From Ananas comosus (taxonomy: Eukaryota; Streptophyta; Magnoliopsida; Poales; Bromeliaceae), in NCBI RefSeq assembly GCF_001540865.1, contig NC_033629.1, positions 7,059,403 to 7,123,402 of the forward strand: a DNA stretch of 64,000 nt, read 5' to 3'. The notes beneath the pieces were generated by a model. That model searched no databases. It was not told the DNA's origin and saw nothing but the letters and a program-made list of their open reading frames with translations. How positions within the stretch are numbered: the first letter of the stretch is position 1; the number at the start of each line of letters is the position of its first letter. A program made the translations under genes and the position numbers. Shown one piece after another: positions 1 to 11,068 of the stretch.

Positions 1-798
1 TCCTATACGACGTCCGCATACAGTAGCTGATATTCCCCTCAACCACACTAGTAAACGGCTACCGGCTCAAGCGGATGTTGTTGTCAAAAGTACGTTCATA
101 TCTCTACCGTGGCAAACTCCGGGAGATACCCGCCTTCACAGCCAGAGGATATGTGAGCCCACTACACCCACTCGTACATCTCAAGCCGGGTCTGCACAAC
201 GCTCTTCGTCTCCTCTTTCAGGCGGAACGAGCGTTCGCTGACGAGTGCCGCGTCAGCTCTGTCTTTTCGATACGACTATCCGCGGCAGCTCTGTATCTTA
301 GATGCCACCCACTGGCGCATAAGAATTTTCAAAGCGGTTACACCCACACTTCGCCAAACCTCACGCCCTTTCAATTCAGGGGACATATAACTTGGTATAC
401 TCTATAACCTCGCTCAACCGTGCCATCGGATAGCTGAACGGAACGGTGGCTTCGAGCGCCTACATGTGTTACACAAGGTACAGAGGTTGGAAGCGTTCAT
501 GTAAATACTGGAGATCGTACGCTACGATATACTTGGCGGCCTTGAAGTTCTTCTGAACTCGATGCTCCTTAAAGGCCACTACCAATAGCGGGTTCTTCAC
601 GCTTTTGACGCTTTAGCGCTCTAAGGGATGTACTTCTAGGCCACCTCGTTAGTACTACTAGCGCTCCGGTGGACCCTTGAGCTCTTAGACTACTCTTTCG
701 TAGTAGGAGTGAATAAACTCCTTATTCCATATCTTTGACTCAAAATTAATTCAAGTTAGTCAAAGCTCCTACTTTGAGGAAAATTCCTCCCCTCCTAC
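1..798. pseudogene. Ty3/gypsy polyprotein C-terminus (integrase and chromodomain), readable only in the complement
   Basis: In the in-place complement the frame contains AEFAYNNS (near 63-86) and EALYGRKCRSP (near 115-150), the integrase core end of chromovirus-type gypsy elements. It then has a GPY/F-like GKLSPLYIEPYEIL (near 365-406), HNVFHVSNLRKY (near 468-503) and a chromodomain-like tail with WELENLM (near 672-692). The polyprotein ends in EDETPFKEGRM and a stop that overlaps the first bases of the LTR at 797. A frameshift lies between the integrase core and the GPY/F part (near 330-365). Family knowledge: this order (integrase, GPY/F, chromodomain) marks Tekay/Del-like chromoviruses. 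The element is damaged as well as mirrored. Confidence 0.88.
784..796. promoter_or_regulatory. Polypurine tract before the mirrored 3' LTR
   Basis: In the complement the bases read AAGGAGGGGAGGA, followed at once by TGTAAGG. A purine run directly before an LTR primes plus-strand synthesis in LTR elements. This fixes the sense of this LTR family: it begins TGTAA and ends GGGCGTGACA. Confidence 0.7.
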
Positions 799-3014
799 AT
801 TCCTTCACTTAAGAGCTTTAGGCTCTCAACCTGAAGTAGGTCTTAGCTGATTAACAGCTCACCCATCCGAAGCCTTTTCAATTTCTAAAAGTTTTGTGTT
901 TTTCATGAAACCTCAGTTCAGGCGCTCTCGTTTCTACGTTTTTATACGTAAACCGTCCAAGACGAGAGCCCCTGGCCAGGGACCGCCACCCCTGGCCAAG
1001 GGCATTCGTTCTTACGACCGTCTCTTCCCCAGACGCGACTCAACGAGAGCCCCTGGCCAAGGATCGTTCCTTCCTGGCCAGGGGTATTGACTCCAACGCC
1101 GTCTGTCGATTACGTTGGCCAGGGACCGTTCTTCCCGGCCAAGGGTATTCGCATAAACCGACTCCACGAGAGCCATCCCTACGTTTACCTAGGCCCAACC
1201 ACCTCGAGGTGGGGCTAGGCGGGGCTTACCCCACCATTCACCCTTTTGTTTTATATCTTTTTATATTGGGCGGGGCTTAGGCGGGGTTAGGCGGTTCATT
1301 TACCTCGCCCTCCGCCCTCTGAGAAAAGAAGGAAGTTAGATGGGGCTAGGCAATTTTTAGGCGAGGGCGGGGCGAGGGCGGGATTAGGCGGAGCTTACCT
1401 CGCCATTCACCCTCGGTTTTTTATTTTACTTTTCATTGGGCGGGGCTTAGGCAGGGCGGGTCTATTTTTTACCTTGCCCTCCACGCCCTTGAGAGGGCGG
1501 GGGCCTAGGCGGGGCAAACGTAGGGATCGAGAGCCCCTGGCCAGAGAGTAGCCCTCCTGGCCAGAGGGTCCCTGGCTAGAGAGCACGTCCCTGGCCAGAG
1601 AGCACGTCCCTGGCCAAGGGCATACGCACTTCCGACCGTCTCTCGGAAGGAGGGCGTACCTAACGAGAGCCCCTGGCCAGAAGGGCTGCTCCTTGGCCAG
1701 GGAGGCACGCTTTTGACGAGTCCGTTTCGTCAAACTCTTTACTTTTCAACTCCCCGAACCGACGTTAATACGGAATCAATCTCTCATATCTCTCGTTTCC
1801 CGAGAGAGAGGGAGAGAGTAAAGGGAGAGTTGAGAGTAGAGAGAGAGGGAGAGAGAGATCTTCTTTTCTTTCTCTTCTTTTCTTCCTCTTCTTCTTCTTA
1901 CTCTTTACTTCCTTTTCTTCTTCTTCTTCCTCTCGCTCGATCCCTTCCGAACCTCGTAGAAGAGCAGAAGGAGAGGAGAGGTAACCTCGATTGGATCTCC
2001 ATTCGAGAACTCGGGATTACCATCTTGAATTCCAAAAACCCAAAAACCGAAAACTCTACTCCAGTTTATCTGGAGATCGTGATAATTATCACCTTATCTC
2101 GATCTTCGATCCCAAGATATCACGATTAACGTTCTACACTTGGAATCCTGTGGGTTTACCCCCAAAAACCTTTATGTACTCTAACTAGAGTAAATCACCG
2201 AACATTTGGATAAACTATCCACAGATTTGCGCCCCCGCTTCAGCCTAAAAGCCAAGTAGCTCGCCCATTTTTCGATAGCCGCTTTATATCAGCTAACTCG
2301 TGGCAAAACCTGGTTCCTCCGGTTCTGGAGTAGCATTGTAAGCAACCCTTCGCAAAGATCTTGGAAGTATGGAGTTTTCCACCTCCCACAGTAGGGTTTC
2401 GTTGGCTTGAAAAAAGATACAGAATCTTTATGTATTAAAAGTAGAGAACATACAACGTAACATCCTAACGTAATATCATGGAAAAAGAATACGAAGATTT
2501 ACAATTGGATCACACGTACCTTATGAACCACTTTAACTATCCATTCCTAACCCAGCCTTATACCTAGGATATCACGGTTTTCTTTCTCTACTTGAGCTAC
2601 CAATAAGTCACTGTATCTCTCACCGTAATTACATCACATGAACTGTGATTTCCAAGTACTTGAATCCCTATTCACCTAAAGGATCTTTTACTGAGCACTT
2701 GTTACTTGAATCATCTCGATTTATTGATACGTACTTACAGCTTTATCCACTCAAGGCTCTCTTACAACCAGGATCAAGCATCCCATAGGAGTGCACCTCT
2801 CCTATCTAGTTCGAGTGCCAGACAATAAGCCCTATCATTTCGGTAGGTATAGGAGTGTACCTCTCCTAACCAGCAGCTCATGAGGCCTCACAGCCCGCTA
2901 ATCCTGGTGAACCTCCAGGCCTGGTGTACCTCCAGGTATCTGCCAGGGCTCGAACCCACGTGAACCTCGAGGGAGGGGTGAAACCCTAACTTTTCACTCA
3001 ATAACCGCTTGGGT
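797..3014. mobile_element. Partial 3' LTR of a gypsy element, mirrored
   Basis: In the complement the LTR starts TGTAAGG at 797. It then carries an array of GGGACCGGTCCC-like palindromes (about 960-1710 in the given text), a GA-rich stretch (about 1790-1980) and an AGAGGTAAGCTC word. The segment near 2620-2900 matches the middle of the level-2 LTR. The same order is seen in the correctly oriented LTR at 8431-11068. The LTR stops at the N at 3015 without reaching GGGCGTGACA, so it is truncated or the remainder lies elsewhere. Confidence 0.82.
1175..1527. mobile_element. hAT-type MITE inside the mirrored LTR
   Basis: The 353-base insertion has perfect 12-base terminal inverted repeats (ATCCCTACGTTT and AAACGTAGGGAT) and is flanked by 8-base copies CGAGAGCC at 1167-1174 and 1528-1535. 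Complemented in place, the end reads TAGGGATGCAAA, a usual hAT MITE terminus, which independently supports the mirror reading. The interior is rich in GGCGGGGC words. Caution: CGAGAGCC-like words also recur in the host array. Confidence 0.7.
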
Positions 3015-3015
3015 N
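3015..3015. other. Single ambiguous base at the edge of mirror block 1
   Basis: One N separates mirrored sequence on its left from normally oriented LTR sequence on its right. Confidence 0.9.
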
Positions 3016-4553
3016 ACATATAATCATCATCCAAAGTAGTCTATACTTAGCATCTCATGCATTCTTTTAGCATTTAATTCATTATACATTTCATCTCATT
3101 GGTAGGTAATATCAACTACATAGTATGTTTCAAGCATTCATATTATCATGTAAGCCTACCAATACAACTATATGCATCAATGTGAATTCGTATGTTTCTT
3201 AGACATAAAGGGCGACCTAGTCGCTTCGGTAAGCACAACCCACCTCATATCGCATTCCGATTGCTTGTCGACACTTGCAATCGGCCTCCCGCGGCACCCG
3301 TATCCGGTTCGACCCGATTTTGCTAATACTCACCAACCGTGGGTCGAATCGCGGCTCCGAAAATTATAGGTCTTCGGTTTTGTGCCACAATGCTCCAAAC
3401 CCATTTTCATGATTTTACGATGTCGCCTCGACCCTCCAGGCAGAAACGAAGCCTAACGTCCGTTTCTTTAATAACTTCACAACGGCTCGACGAATCGCCG
3501 AACCGACTTCGCCAATGCGTTCGTTTACCTAGCAATTAGGTTTACGGAGGGAGGGTCAAATGAGATCAAACCCTACTATTTTACAAAACCCCATTCGGAG
3601 CCCTAATATGCAATTAGCCTCCAAATAATCTAAATTAAATGGAGCAATATGCTAACAATGTTCATTAGAGGCTATTAGAACACTTAATGTGAAGGATTAA
3701 GCCAAATCCCAAAAGCTTACCACAATGTGAACGCCGCGACGAAAACACGTCGCTCCAACGGGCGTACGAAAGCTCGATCCGTCGCCTCCAACGCGTTCGC
3801 AAGCATCTTCTCCACCAACGCCCCGAATTTGAGCGAGAGATTTGGAGAGATGAGAGAGAAATCTAGAGAGAGAGAGAGAGAGCTTTCTCTCTCTCCATCA
3901 TGTATGCGTGTGTGTGGTGTGCGGGTGTGGTCGGCTGAGGAAGAAGAAGCAAAAGGCTTCTTTATATATTACACCCCAAAACACTATTCACTTCCGAGCA
4001 GTTCGAAATCTGATATTTTTTGCCGGAACTCCCTGAACATCCGTTTGAGCTCAAATTTGACAGTCATATTCAGTTTTACTCAACGAGTCCAAAGAAATTT
4101 TAATATTTCAGTTTCGACCCCATTTGGTGACCGAAAACTATACCGAACTGTAATCTTTATCAGATAGCTGTCGGATTTTATTTTTCACCTTCCGGATGTC
4201 AGAATGACATGAAACTTGAAATCTAGCCTCATAAAATTAATTCTGACATATCCTCCAGTTTTCATAATTTTCTGACACTGTACATTTTTTGCTAATTTAT
4301 CTGCCCCGTCTCTCACAGAAAACTCTAAATTTTTTATTTTCGCTCCGATTTCAGCACAGGTCATTTCCAACTTATATTTCACTTCTCTAAATCCAATAAA
4401 AATAGTATGTCATACAATTTTTATTTATTTCTATTTTTATATTTAAAATTCGGTATATTACATTCCACCGTAACCTCACCGGAACCATTCAAATGGCTTT
4501 CCAACCAAAATGTACACTGTAACTTCATAATTTTAAAAGTCCGGTACCTTACA
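3016..4553 (-). mobile_element. LTR fragment, TGTAAGG end, normal orientation
   Basis: Read on the - strand this starts TGTAAGGTACCGG at 4553 and runs left to the N at 3015. The segment 3190-3560 matches 31510-31870 on the same strand (GGCGACCTAGTCGCTTCGGTAAG-type words). The segment 4180-4250 is the reverse complement of level-2 LTR sequence near 12290-12370. It is the U3-side half of an LTR of the same family as its neighbours. A TSD cannot be tested because the other end is lost at the N. A GA/CT run lies at 3866-3900. Confidence 0.75.
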
Positions 4554-4931
4554 ATGTGGTTCTTGGTTTTGGTTATTACGTTGTAACTCAAATTCAGAAC
4601 AAGCATGTTTTATGAAATTTGAGTTTTGGAGCATGATTTAGTATTTTAGACAAATTTATATGCTGAACTTGGAATTGACTTAGGAGAAAACTCATTAAAC
4701 CTACACCGTCATTTTTCGAAAAGTTACCAGATTTAGCTTCGGGAGCTACTGTACTTTTGTATCCCCGCTGTTAGTACGTATTGGATACTCAGATTAGTGT
4801 AGGGTGAGTTTACGCTCGTGCTAAGGGCCCGAGCTCGTTTTACAGTAGAGTGTAGACTGTTCTGTACTGTCGGGTGCCGTCGTGGTTGACGGTGGACCTA
4901 GAATTGCATCAGACTGTGCTAAGGGCACGTG
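4554..4931. other. Unassigned flank, ending in the 5-base target site ACGTG
   Basis: No coding frame or recognisable element. It is the left half of the sequence into which the level-1 LTR inserted. It continues at 17461 after the second ACGTG copy. The words GTGCTAAGGGCAC and GTGCTAAGGGCCC suggest an older LTR or internal retroelement region, but I cannot place it. Confidence 0.4.
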
Positions 4932-6383
4932 TGTCACGCCCCGAGCTCCGCCTATTTGGTCGGATTCGAGCACGCCAACAGACCGCCGAACGGATAGAGT
5001 TTTCCCCTGTTCGTCCTAGGCGTCACATATCCATACAATGCAATACACGAGGTTCCAATCAGGAACAGTATTCAAACATAGATTGCATAAGTATCAAAAA
5101 TATAAATGCTAAACTATACTATTACAAGCATTCATCTCACAGTTTCTTTTTTTACATGTTACAACTTCCAAATACCACTACTGGGCGAGGAGAACCAACA
5201 TACCCGTTGAATCACTACCGGGCGGGGAGAACCAACATATCCGTAGTTCTGATTCACTTGCTTCATAGCATACTGGGTGAGGAGAACCAACATACCCGTT
5301 GAATCACTGTCGGTCGAGGAGAACCAACATACCCGTAGTTCTGATTCACTTTTTGCCAATCCTCTTGTCTCAACCACTGCACTTGCAGTCCCCATTCCTA
5401 GGGATTCCGGAATCCACTTCCAAAAAATTAAAGGTTTAGCACATGCCCTATTGTTAACCTTTCTAGGTTTAAACCATTCATTTCCTAATGGTCCTTCTAC
5501 CACTATAATCCACAACTTAGTTTCAAATACACTAAGTGTCACTATACATCATGACATAGGTTCAATCACGCTATGTTCTATGTCATTTCTATCTAGATCT
5601 CGACTCTAGGTTTCCTTATTCAACCTATGTTCAATGACACTAGGTTCATGTCCAACCTATGTTTAATAACACTAGGTTCATGCCACTCGATCTACTTATC
5701 ATCCTAGTTGTCACACCTAGGATTGTAGTTTACATATTCTCACTTTATAACTGTCGAGTTCTCTAATCAACCTAGAGTTATCGACCCATATTCAACTCAT
5801 ACGAATCTAGCATGTTCACAATATGTCAACGTTCATATATCATATAGCATTACTGTAAGGTGCCGAACTTCTGAGGTTATGAAGTTACGGTGGAATATGA
5901 TGTACCGGAATTTTGAATATAAAAGTAAATATAAATAAAAATAGTATGAGATACTATTTTTATTGGACTTGAAGAAGTAAAATTAGACCTGGCAAACGGG
6001 CGGGTTGGGTAACCCGTGTGTGGGTCATTGTACCCACGAGTCATATGGGTATGGGTAAAATTTATCCGCAAATTTTTGGGCAGTCGACATCATTACCCAT
6101 ACCCGCCCGCGGGTGGGTGGGTGGGTATGCGGGTTACCTATAAATTTTTTTTTCTTTTTTTACTTCTATACTTTCTAAATACAAAACACATATATAAAAT
6201 TTTTAAAAGCGTAACATAATTCACTGCGTAAAATATCACAAAATACAATAAAAATATTTAAAGCCTTAAAGCGAATAAATTTCATAATATAAAAATATTT
6301 TACCATCCCAAATTTTCATGATATCAAATTAATAAATTTTTCATAATTATAGAGTCAATATAATAAAGATAAACCACCAAAAC

Positions 6384-6481
6384 TCAATCCACAACTGTCG
6401 CTTTAGTAGTTGATTCTCTTGATTCTGGAGTTTCACCAATATTCAACAATGGCACCACAAGATCGTTGTCGTCGTGTTCAT
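6384..6481 (-). pseudogene. Last exon of the hAT transposase, normal orientation
   Basis: On the - strand, ATTTTAAATGTAG ends an intron at 6482 and the exon reads to a TGA at 6384-6386. It encodes an acidic, Ser/Thr-rich tail beginning DEHDDNDLV. The matching donor (G followed by GTAATAAAT) is at the end of the hATC exon inside the mirrored block, so this exon ties the block to normally oriented sequence. The intron includes the 48 bases (6515-6562) that reappear mirrored at 7933-7980. Confidence 0.7.
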
Positions 6482-6562
6482 CTACATTTAAAATTTGAAA
6501 TAATTAATTCTCATAGAATAAAAAATATTATAATATTAATTTAAAGTAAATAAATTTATTAC

Positions 6563-7980
6563 NGTAGTGTAATCTATTGCGATCGTTAACACTGTTCTAC
6601 CTCCCCTAGAACTTCTCAGTCGAGACATACGTTTTACGTAATAATACATTACCTTTTATAAAAGTACACGCAACAAGACGAGTATAGAATTTGAACTAAC
6701 AAGTTCTCCCAAATTTTCAAAGATCATACCGTGATGTATTCTAAGCTCTTTCATAATTCATGGAATTCTTGTCACTCCGTTCTAACTAATTTAAACGTCT
6801 TGAACGTTTCGTTTGTCTACAATGATGAAGTTACGTAAACGCGTACCTATATACGTGATCCACCTTGAGGTGTATAAACTACGATCTCTTACGAGAATGT
6901 AAAGCTGTACAAAAATACGTAATAAGAAACAAACTAAGTGTAATATTTATAACAGGAAGTTTACTACTCACCCTATCCCGCCTTTCCTATACACTAAAAA
7001 ATCTTGGTAAAATACTCTAATGATGAGAAAATAGGCCAAGACTTATAGGTTGACGTTTAAACATGAAAGGTTCGCACACCTTTTAAGTTTTCGCGGAAGA
7101 ACTTCTTCGGCTCTCACTTCTACTTTAATATTCACTGTACCGTTTTGTTTACTTTAGGTTCAAACTCTTTATAACCCTATTAATATTACACTATAACCGA
7201 TAACGTTAATAAGAACTAATCCGGAGCGTTTACTCATTCGGCCGAGCGCAAGCCGAGCGCAAGCCTAGCTATAAGCTGAGAGAGTTTTAGTCCAAATAGG
7301 TTGATCTATGGATCTTCTACGTGTTCCGTCTTTCTATGAGTGTTCGGTTCTTTCACATTGTTAACAAGCCGTTCTTAACATAAATGAAAAACTTTTTATA
7401 CAACTTTTCAAAAGACACGTTCGGGTTCTTTTTAGAAGTAGTTGATGATTAACAAGATGACCACGATTTTCTTTCTTTTTACTGTAAACACATTCAATAA
7501 GAAATCGAAAAAGAAATATCAACGTCAATAAGTTTATGAATTGAAAAAACATATAAATAATTAAAAAAAACATATAAATAACAGAAATTAAAAATTTACA
7601 AAGTTACCAAATCCTGAAACTACCGAAACTATCACTTAAACCGCAGTGATCGTTTAGACTTAATCTAGCTATAAACCTCCTCTGTTTCAAGCTAGCATAT
7701 TTTGTACGATTTAACTTATAAGAACTAAAAACCTTCCTATTAACACAAGCCATAGGTTAAGAAAGATTCTACCGCGCACTATAATACTCGTATGGTTATT
7801 GTTGGCAACGAAGTCTTAGACGAACATCGTAACCTTCATTTCACGAGTGTTTCATGGCTTCAAGTGAAACTGGTCTTTTACGAGTTCAAAACTAGACGTG
7901 TGCTTCAACCAACATACCTATACTTTAATTTCCATTATTTAAATAAATGAAATTTAATTATAATATTATAAAAAATAAGA
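6563..7980. other. Mirror block 2: hAT transposase middle and hATC domain, reversed but not complemented
   Basis: Complementing in place gives a long open transposase frame. From 6565 it reads ITLDNAS, then FHVRCSAHILNLIVQ (near 6660-6705), RWNSTYLML (near 6860), FLEPFYEITTLLSGSEYPT (near 6995-7050) and LAIAIILD (near 7190-7219). After a relic insertion come an intron and the hATC domain with SELDRYLEE, RYPILSKMARDIMSIPITTVASES (split here at 7740-7815) and YRSSL. These are diagnostic hAT motifs in the right order. Neither real strand encodes them. The preceding GIEKKIF ends at 7981 on the - strand, and the complement of N-6564 continues it in frame. Inference: block 2 was inserted reversed. 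Confidence 0.95.
7220..7290. mobile_element. Relic of a GAGCCG-type hAT MITE inside the mirrored transposase
   Basis: In the complement the frame breaks after LAIAIILD at TAGGCCTCGCAAATGAG, followed by GGCTCGCGTTCGGCTCGCG. This matches the ends of the MITEs at 49373-49893 and 50205-51179. The frame resumes later (YLEDAQGRK), with the expected residues in between missing. This shows real decay of the gene before any assembly error. Confidence 0.55.
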
Positions 7981-8430
7981 AAATATTTTTTTCTCAATTC
8001 CCCAATCTTTTAAGAACTCAAAAACTTTTTCAGATAGGACAGCACCCGAGTGTGGAGGAGGAAGATGACAAAAATTCAAAATTTTACTATGCAATATCCA
8101 ATTTTCATCTACAAAGTGTGCTGTTAGGCAAATATACCCTTCACTTGTGCAAGATGACCACAAATCAGAAGTAAGACATATTCTACTAGAAACCTTCCCT
8201 AGAATATGCTTAATATTTTCTTTCTCCCTTTTATGTATTTTCAGGCAATCGGTCTTTGCTGTGTTTCTAGTATAGGGTTTGACGTCCTCATTCAAGTAAA
8301 AATGCACATCCCTAATTCCTTCATGCGCAGCAAATGAGAAAGCATAATTGTGTTTCATAATTGCAATCGCCATCTTCTCACGATAAGTTTCTTGGTTAAA
8401 TTTTTTTCCACGTAATTTTGCCTCGTAACC
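7981..8430 (-). pseudogene. hAT transposase core, correctly oriented part
   Basis: The - strand frame from 8430 leftwards includes MAIAIMKHNYAFSF, RICLTSDLWSS and ICLTAHFVDENW, ending GIEKKIF at 7981. TSDLW carries a catalytic Asp of the hAT DDE fold (family knowledge). It is separated from the BED finger by the level-4 LTR. The codon at the insertion point, GGT-TAC, shows that the frame ran through the site before the LTR landed. After 7981 the text switches to the mirrored block, so apparent stops there are artefacts. Confidence 0.85.
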
Positions 8431-11068
8431 TGTAATATACCGAAAATTCAGAAAATAAATGTCGAACTTTAGTCAAATTGACTAAAGTGCGAGGACGGTA
8501 CATTTCGGAAAGTCCGAAGGTGTTAAAATGATTAAAAGTGAGTTGCGGGAGGTTGTCGAGAGCTATAGAATCAAAATCTGCAAACTGCAGACTTTGAGCT
8601 CTCGGGGACTGGTCCCTGGTGGGAGAGACCGGTCCCCGAACGCGTATGATTTGAGACAGCCGAAAAATCGGCTAAGTCCTGAGAAATTAGCTCTCGGGAA
8701 CCGGTCCCTGCCTGAGAGACCGGTCCCCGAGAGACCGGTCCCCTAAAGAGAGACTGGTTGCACCGCGCGCGGCAGCTCTGGCTGTGCTGGGACGACCTTC
8801 GGGAACCGGTCCCTGAAGGAGAGACCGGTCCCCGACTGCGCGAACTGCCCAGTTCGGGCAGTGTAATGAGATCAAAGCTGAGGGACTTATCTGCAAAAAT
8901 GCATTATGTGGGTCATGTTTAGGGTTGAGAGAGCCTCTCCCTCTCCTTCCCTCACACCTAAACTCATCCCTCTCCCTTCCTCTCTCTAGAAGACAAAGAA
9001 GGAGAAGAAGAAAGGAAGGAAAAGAAGGAGAAGAAAAAGGAGAAGAAGAAGAGGAAGTGAAGAAACTCCCTCTCCCTCATCTCTAGCTTGGAAAATGAGA
9101 GCTTACAAGGTAAGCCTTGAACCCTAATTATGGTGGGACCTAATTTAGGGTTTGGATTAAGCTTAAGATGGGTTTTATGGAACCATTTGAGTATTTGAAG
9201 TTTTCTTTTGCTTCTTTTGAGATCAAAACCATGGTTTAGCTCAAAGGTGAGCTTCAACCCACCTCTCATGGTGAAATCCAAACTAGGGTTTGGAATGAGC
9301 TAGGAATGGTTTAGATGAACTCTTTAGAGTACATTGAAACTACTTTTACTTCCCAATGAGATCAAACCCTAGGTTTGATATATGTATTGGAGCTAGAGCA
9401 CCAAGTTGGGGCTTTTGCTCATGGGAATTTCTAAGTGCAATTGACCCTCTAGAAACCTAATTGGGGGTATTTCCGACGCGTTGGTGCGTACGGATTAACA
9501 TTCCGAAGAACCAATGAAAAGATATGAGCAAAATGACCTATTAGGGCTTCGTTTTGCCGCAGGTAAAGAACGAGAAGCCTAAAAATCCCGAGAAAATCGT
9601 CGGAGCACCTTTGAAAGCCTACAAGGTGGGTGGTGCTTCTCAAACTCATTGAACTTCTCTTTATGCCTAATGTGTCATTCATTTGAACATGTGTATATAT
9701 ATTGTTGCATGCATTTTAGGGTAAAGTAATGATAAAATGTGATGATGCACGATTGTGAGTACAATTTGCATAATATGATGAATGAGAACTAAGTAAACGT
9801 CGAAAACCCTATGTGTATGCATGAGAGGAAGGTGAGCACCCAAAGTGAGCAAAAGAACAGAGTGACACAATGACATAGATCGAGTGGCATTTGATAAAGT
9901 TAAAGTGAAATGACACTAGAGATAGTGTGAGGTAAAGAACCAACGTAATGTAAAGAATGATGAAAAGGATAATGTGTAAAGTTAAAGTAAAGTGGGGCAA
10001 TAAGAACAAAAAATGTAACGAACAAGAATGCTAGAGCTAGCAGAAGTAAAGAAATGTAAAGAATGTGATTGCATGAGTTTGCAACATAAAGTGATGTAAA
10101 GGACACTAGAGCTAGTGTAAAGTCAAGATTGAACTTATAAATCCTTTGAGTTAAGGATATGATCATACTTGCTATGAGTTCCGTGCTCGAGGGCGGTCGC
10201 TCCCCCTCGGGCGATGCGCTCCGGAGTTATGCATCACGGGTTGGAGTAAACCCGAAGGACGGTCCTAGCGGGTGAGTTCCTGCGATGATGGACTTAATGT
10301 GAAACAAGTTAATGTGGCGAAACCCCCGGGTTAGCCTTGAGATTAAAGAACAAAGAGCAAAGAACAAAGAACAAAGTGTAACGTGAAAAGAACAAAGAAT
10401 TTGCATAATCTGCATTTATTCAATGTTGAGCATATTTCTGCTTATTGTTCAGGCATATTAGCATCATGTATAGATTGGTTACTATATGCAGCTTATTCTT
10501 TCTATTATGCCTGAGTTAGTCCTAGTGGGAAAGTCGGTGATGTTGAGGCCGAACCCACTGGGAACTTTGTTGTAGTTCTCACCCCACTATTCCACAGAGC
10601 CGGGACCGAGCGAGCTGGCGAGCGACCGAGGCAAAGGTATCGCGCCTTAGTCAGAGGCCACCAAAGTTGGATTTCATTTTGTAGTAAAGTACCCTATGAT
10701 CATCCTTTGTATATGATGATAAATGATGTAAAGAAAAGAATGTAATATGTATTTTGAGGTAAATGTGATGTAAGAAAGAAATGATGAGATGAAATGGAAG
10801 AAATTCAAAGATGAACCAGATGAATGAATGTATATGATCAAAAATGAATCATAGTACAAATGAATGTTTAGTTTCCTTATTCTTTCACTAATGGCTATTG
10901 CTTATCCTCGTATAAGCCGTTTGTGTATATATTTCCGCTAGTGCTTTTCTCTATTGATGAAAATGTACATGTGATGAGCCTTGGGCGGATAGAAAAAACT
11001 CTGTCCGTTCGGCGTCTGTTTGACGTGCTCGGGCCGGCCCAAATTGGTATCGGTCCCGGGGCGTGACA
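8431..11068 (+). mobile_element. Level 4: solo LTR inserted in the hAT transposase gene
   Basis: It begins TGTAATATACCG at 8431 and ends GGGGCGTGACA at 11068, with perfect 5-base TSDs TAACC (8426-8430 and 11069-11073). At 2638 bases with no second LTR and no coding region, it is a solo LTR. Features in order: GACCGGTCCC array 8600-8845, GA-rich 8940-9060, TACAAGGTAAGCC near 9105, and AAAGAACAAAG repeats near 10340-10400. It splits the BED finger from the core of the transposase. Confidence 0.93.
8600..8845 (+). repeat. Palindrome array, ACCGGT core
   Basis: At least seven copies of GGGACCGGTCCC-like words (variants ACTGGTCCC and AGACCGGTCCCC) sit in about 245 bases of the U3 side of the LTR. 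A second array is at 32370-32590. A third, seen as CCCTGGCCAGGG, is in mirror block 1. Confidence 0.85.

Larger units (their letters stand above)
1..3014. other. Mirror block 1: sequence reversed but not complemented (continues beyond the left edge)
   Basis: Seen directly: complementing each base in place, left to right, gives one long coherent gypsy end: integrase C-terminus, chromodomain, stop codon, polypurine tract, then an LTR. The given + strand and its true reverse complement give nothing recognisable. The repeated CCCTGGCCAGGG words at 960-1710 become GGGACCGGTCCC, the word found in correctly oriented LTRs at 8600-8845 and 32370-32590. Near 2620-2900 the complement matches the level-2 LTR around 13860-14150 (for example GGGTATCCTCA followed by GAGGAT). 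A single N at 3015 ends the block, and homology returns to normal orientation from 3016. Inference: an assembly or processing error, since such a mirror cannot arise by inversion. Confidence 0.94.

Noticed and set aside
896..2188. Several open frames across 896-2188 on both strands
   Set aside because: They fall in mirrored LTR sequence and low-complexity GA/CT runs. The meaningful reading is the in-place complement, where this part is noncoding LTR.
4446..4462. CGGTATATTACA as an LTR end at 4462
   Set aside because: Comparison with the level-2 LTR shows that the sequence continues (TTCCACCGTAAC) to a better end at 4553; 4462 is internal.
6563..7980. Mirror block as a biological mirror repeat (for example H-DNA)
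   Set aside because: Mirror repeats that form triplexes are purine-rich and short. Here a whole coding region is reversed with a copy of its flank, which fits data handling, not structure.
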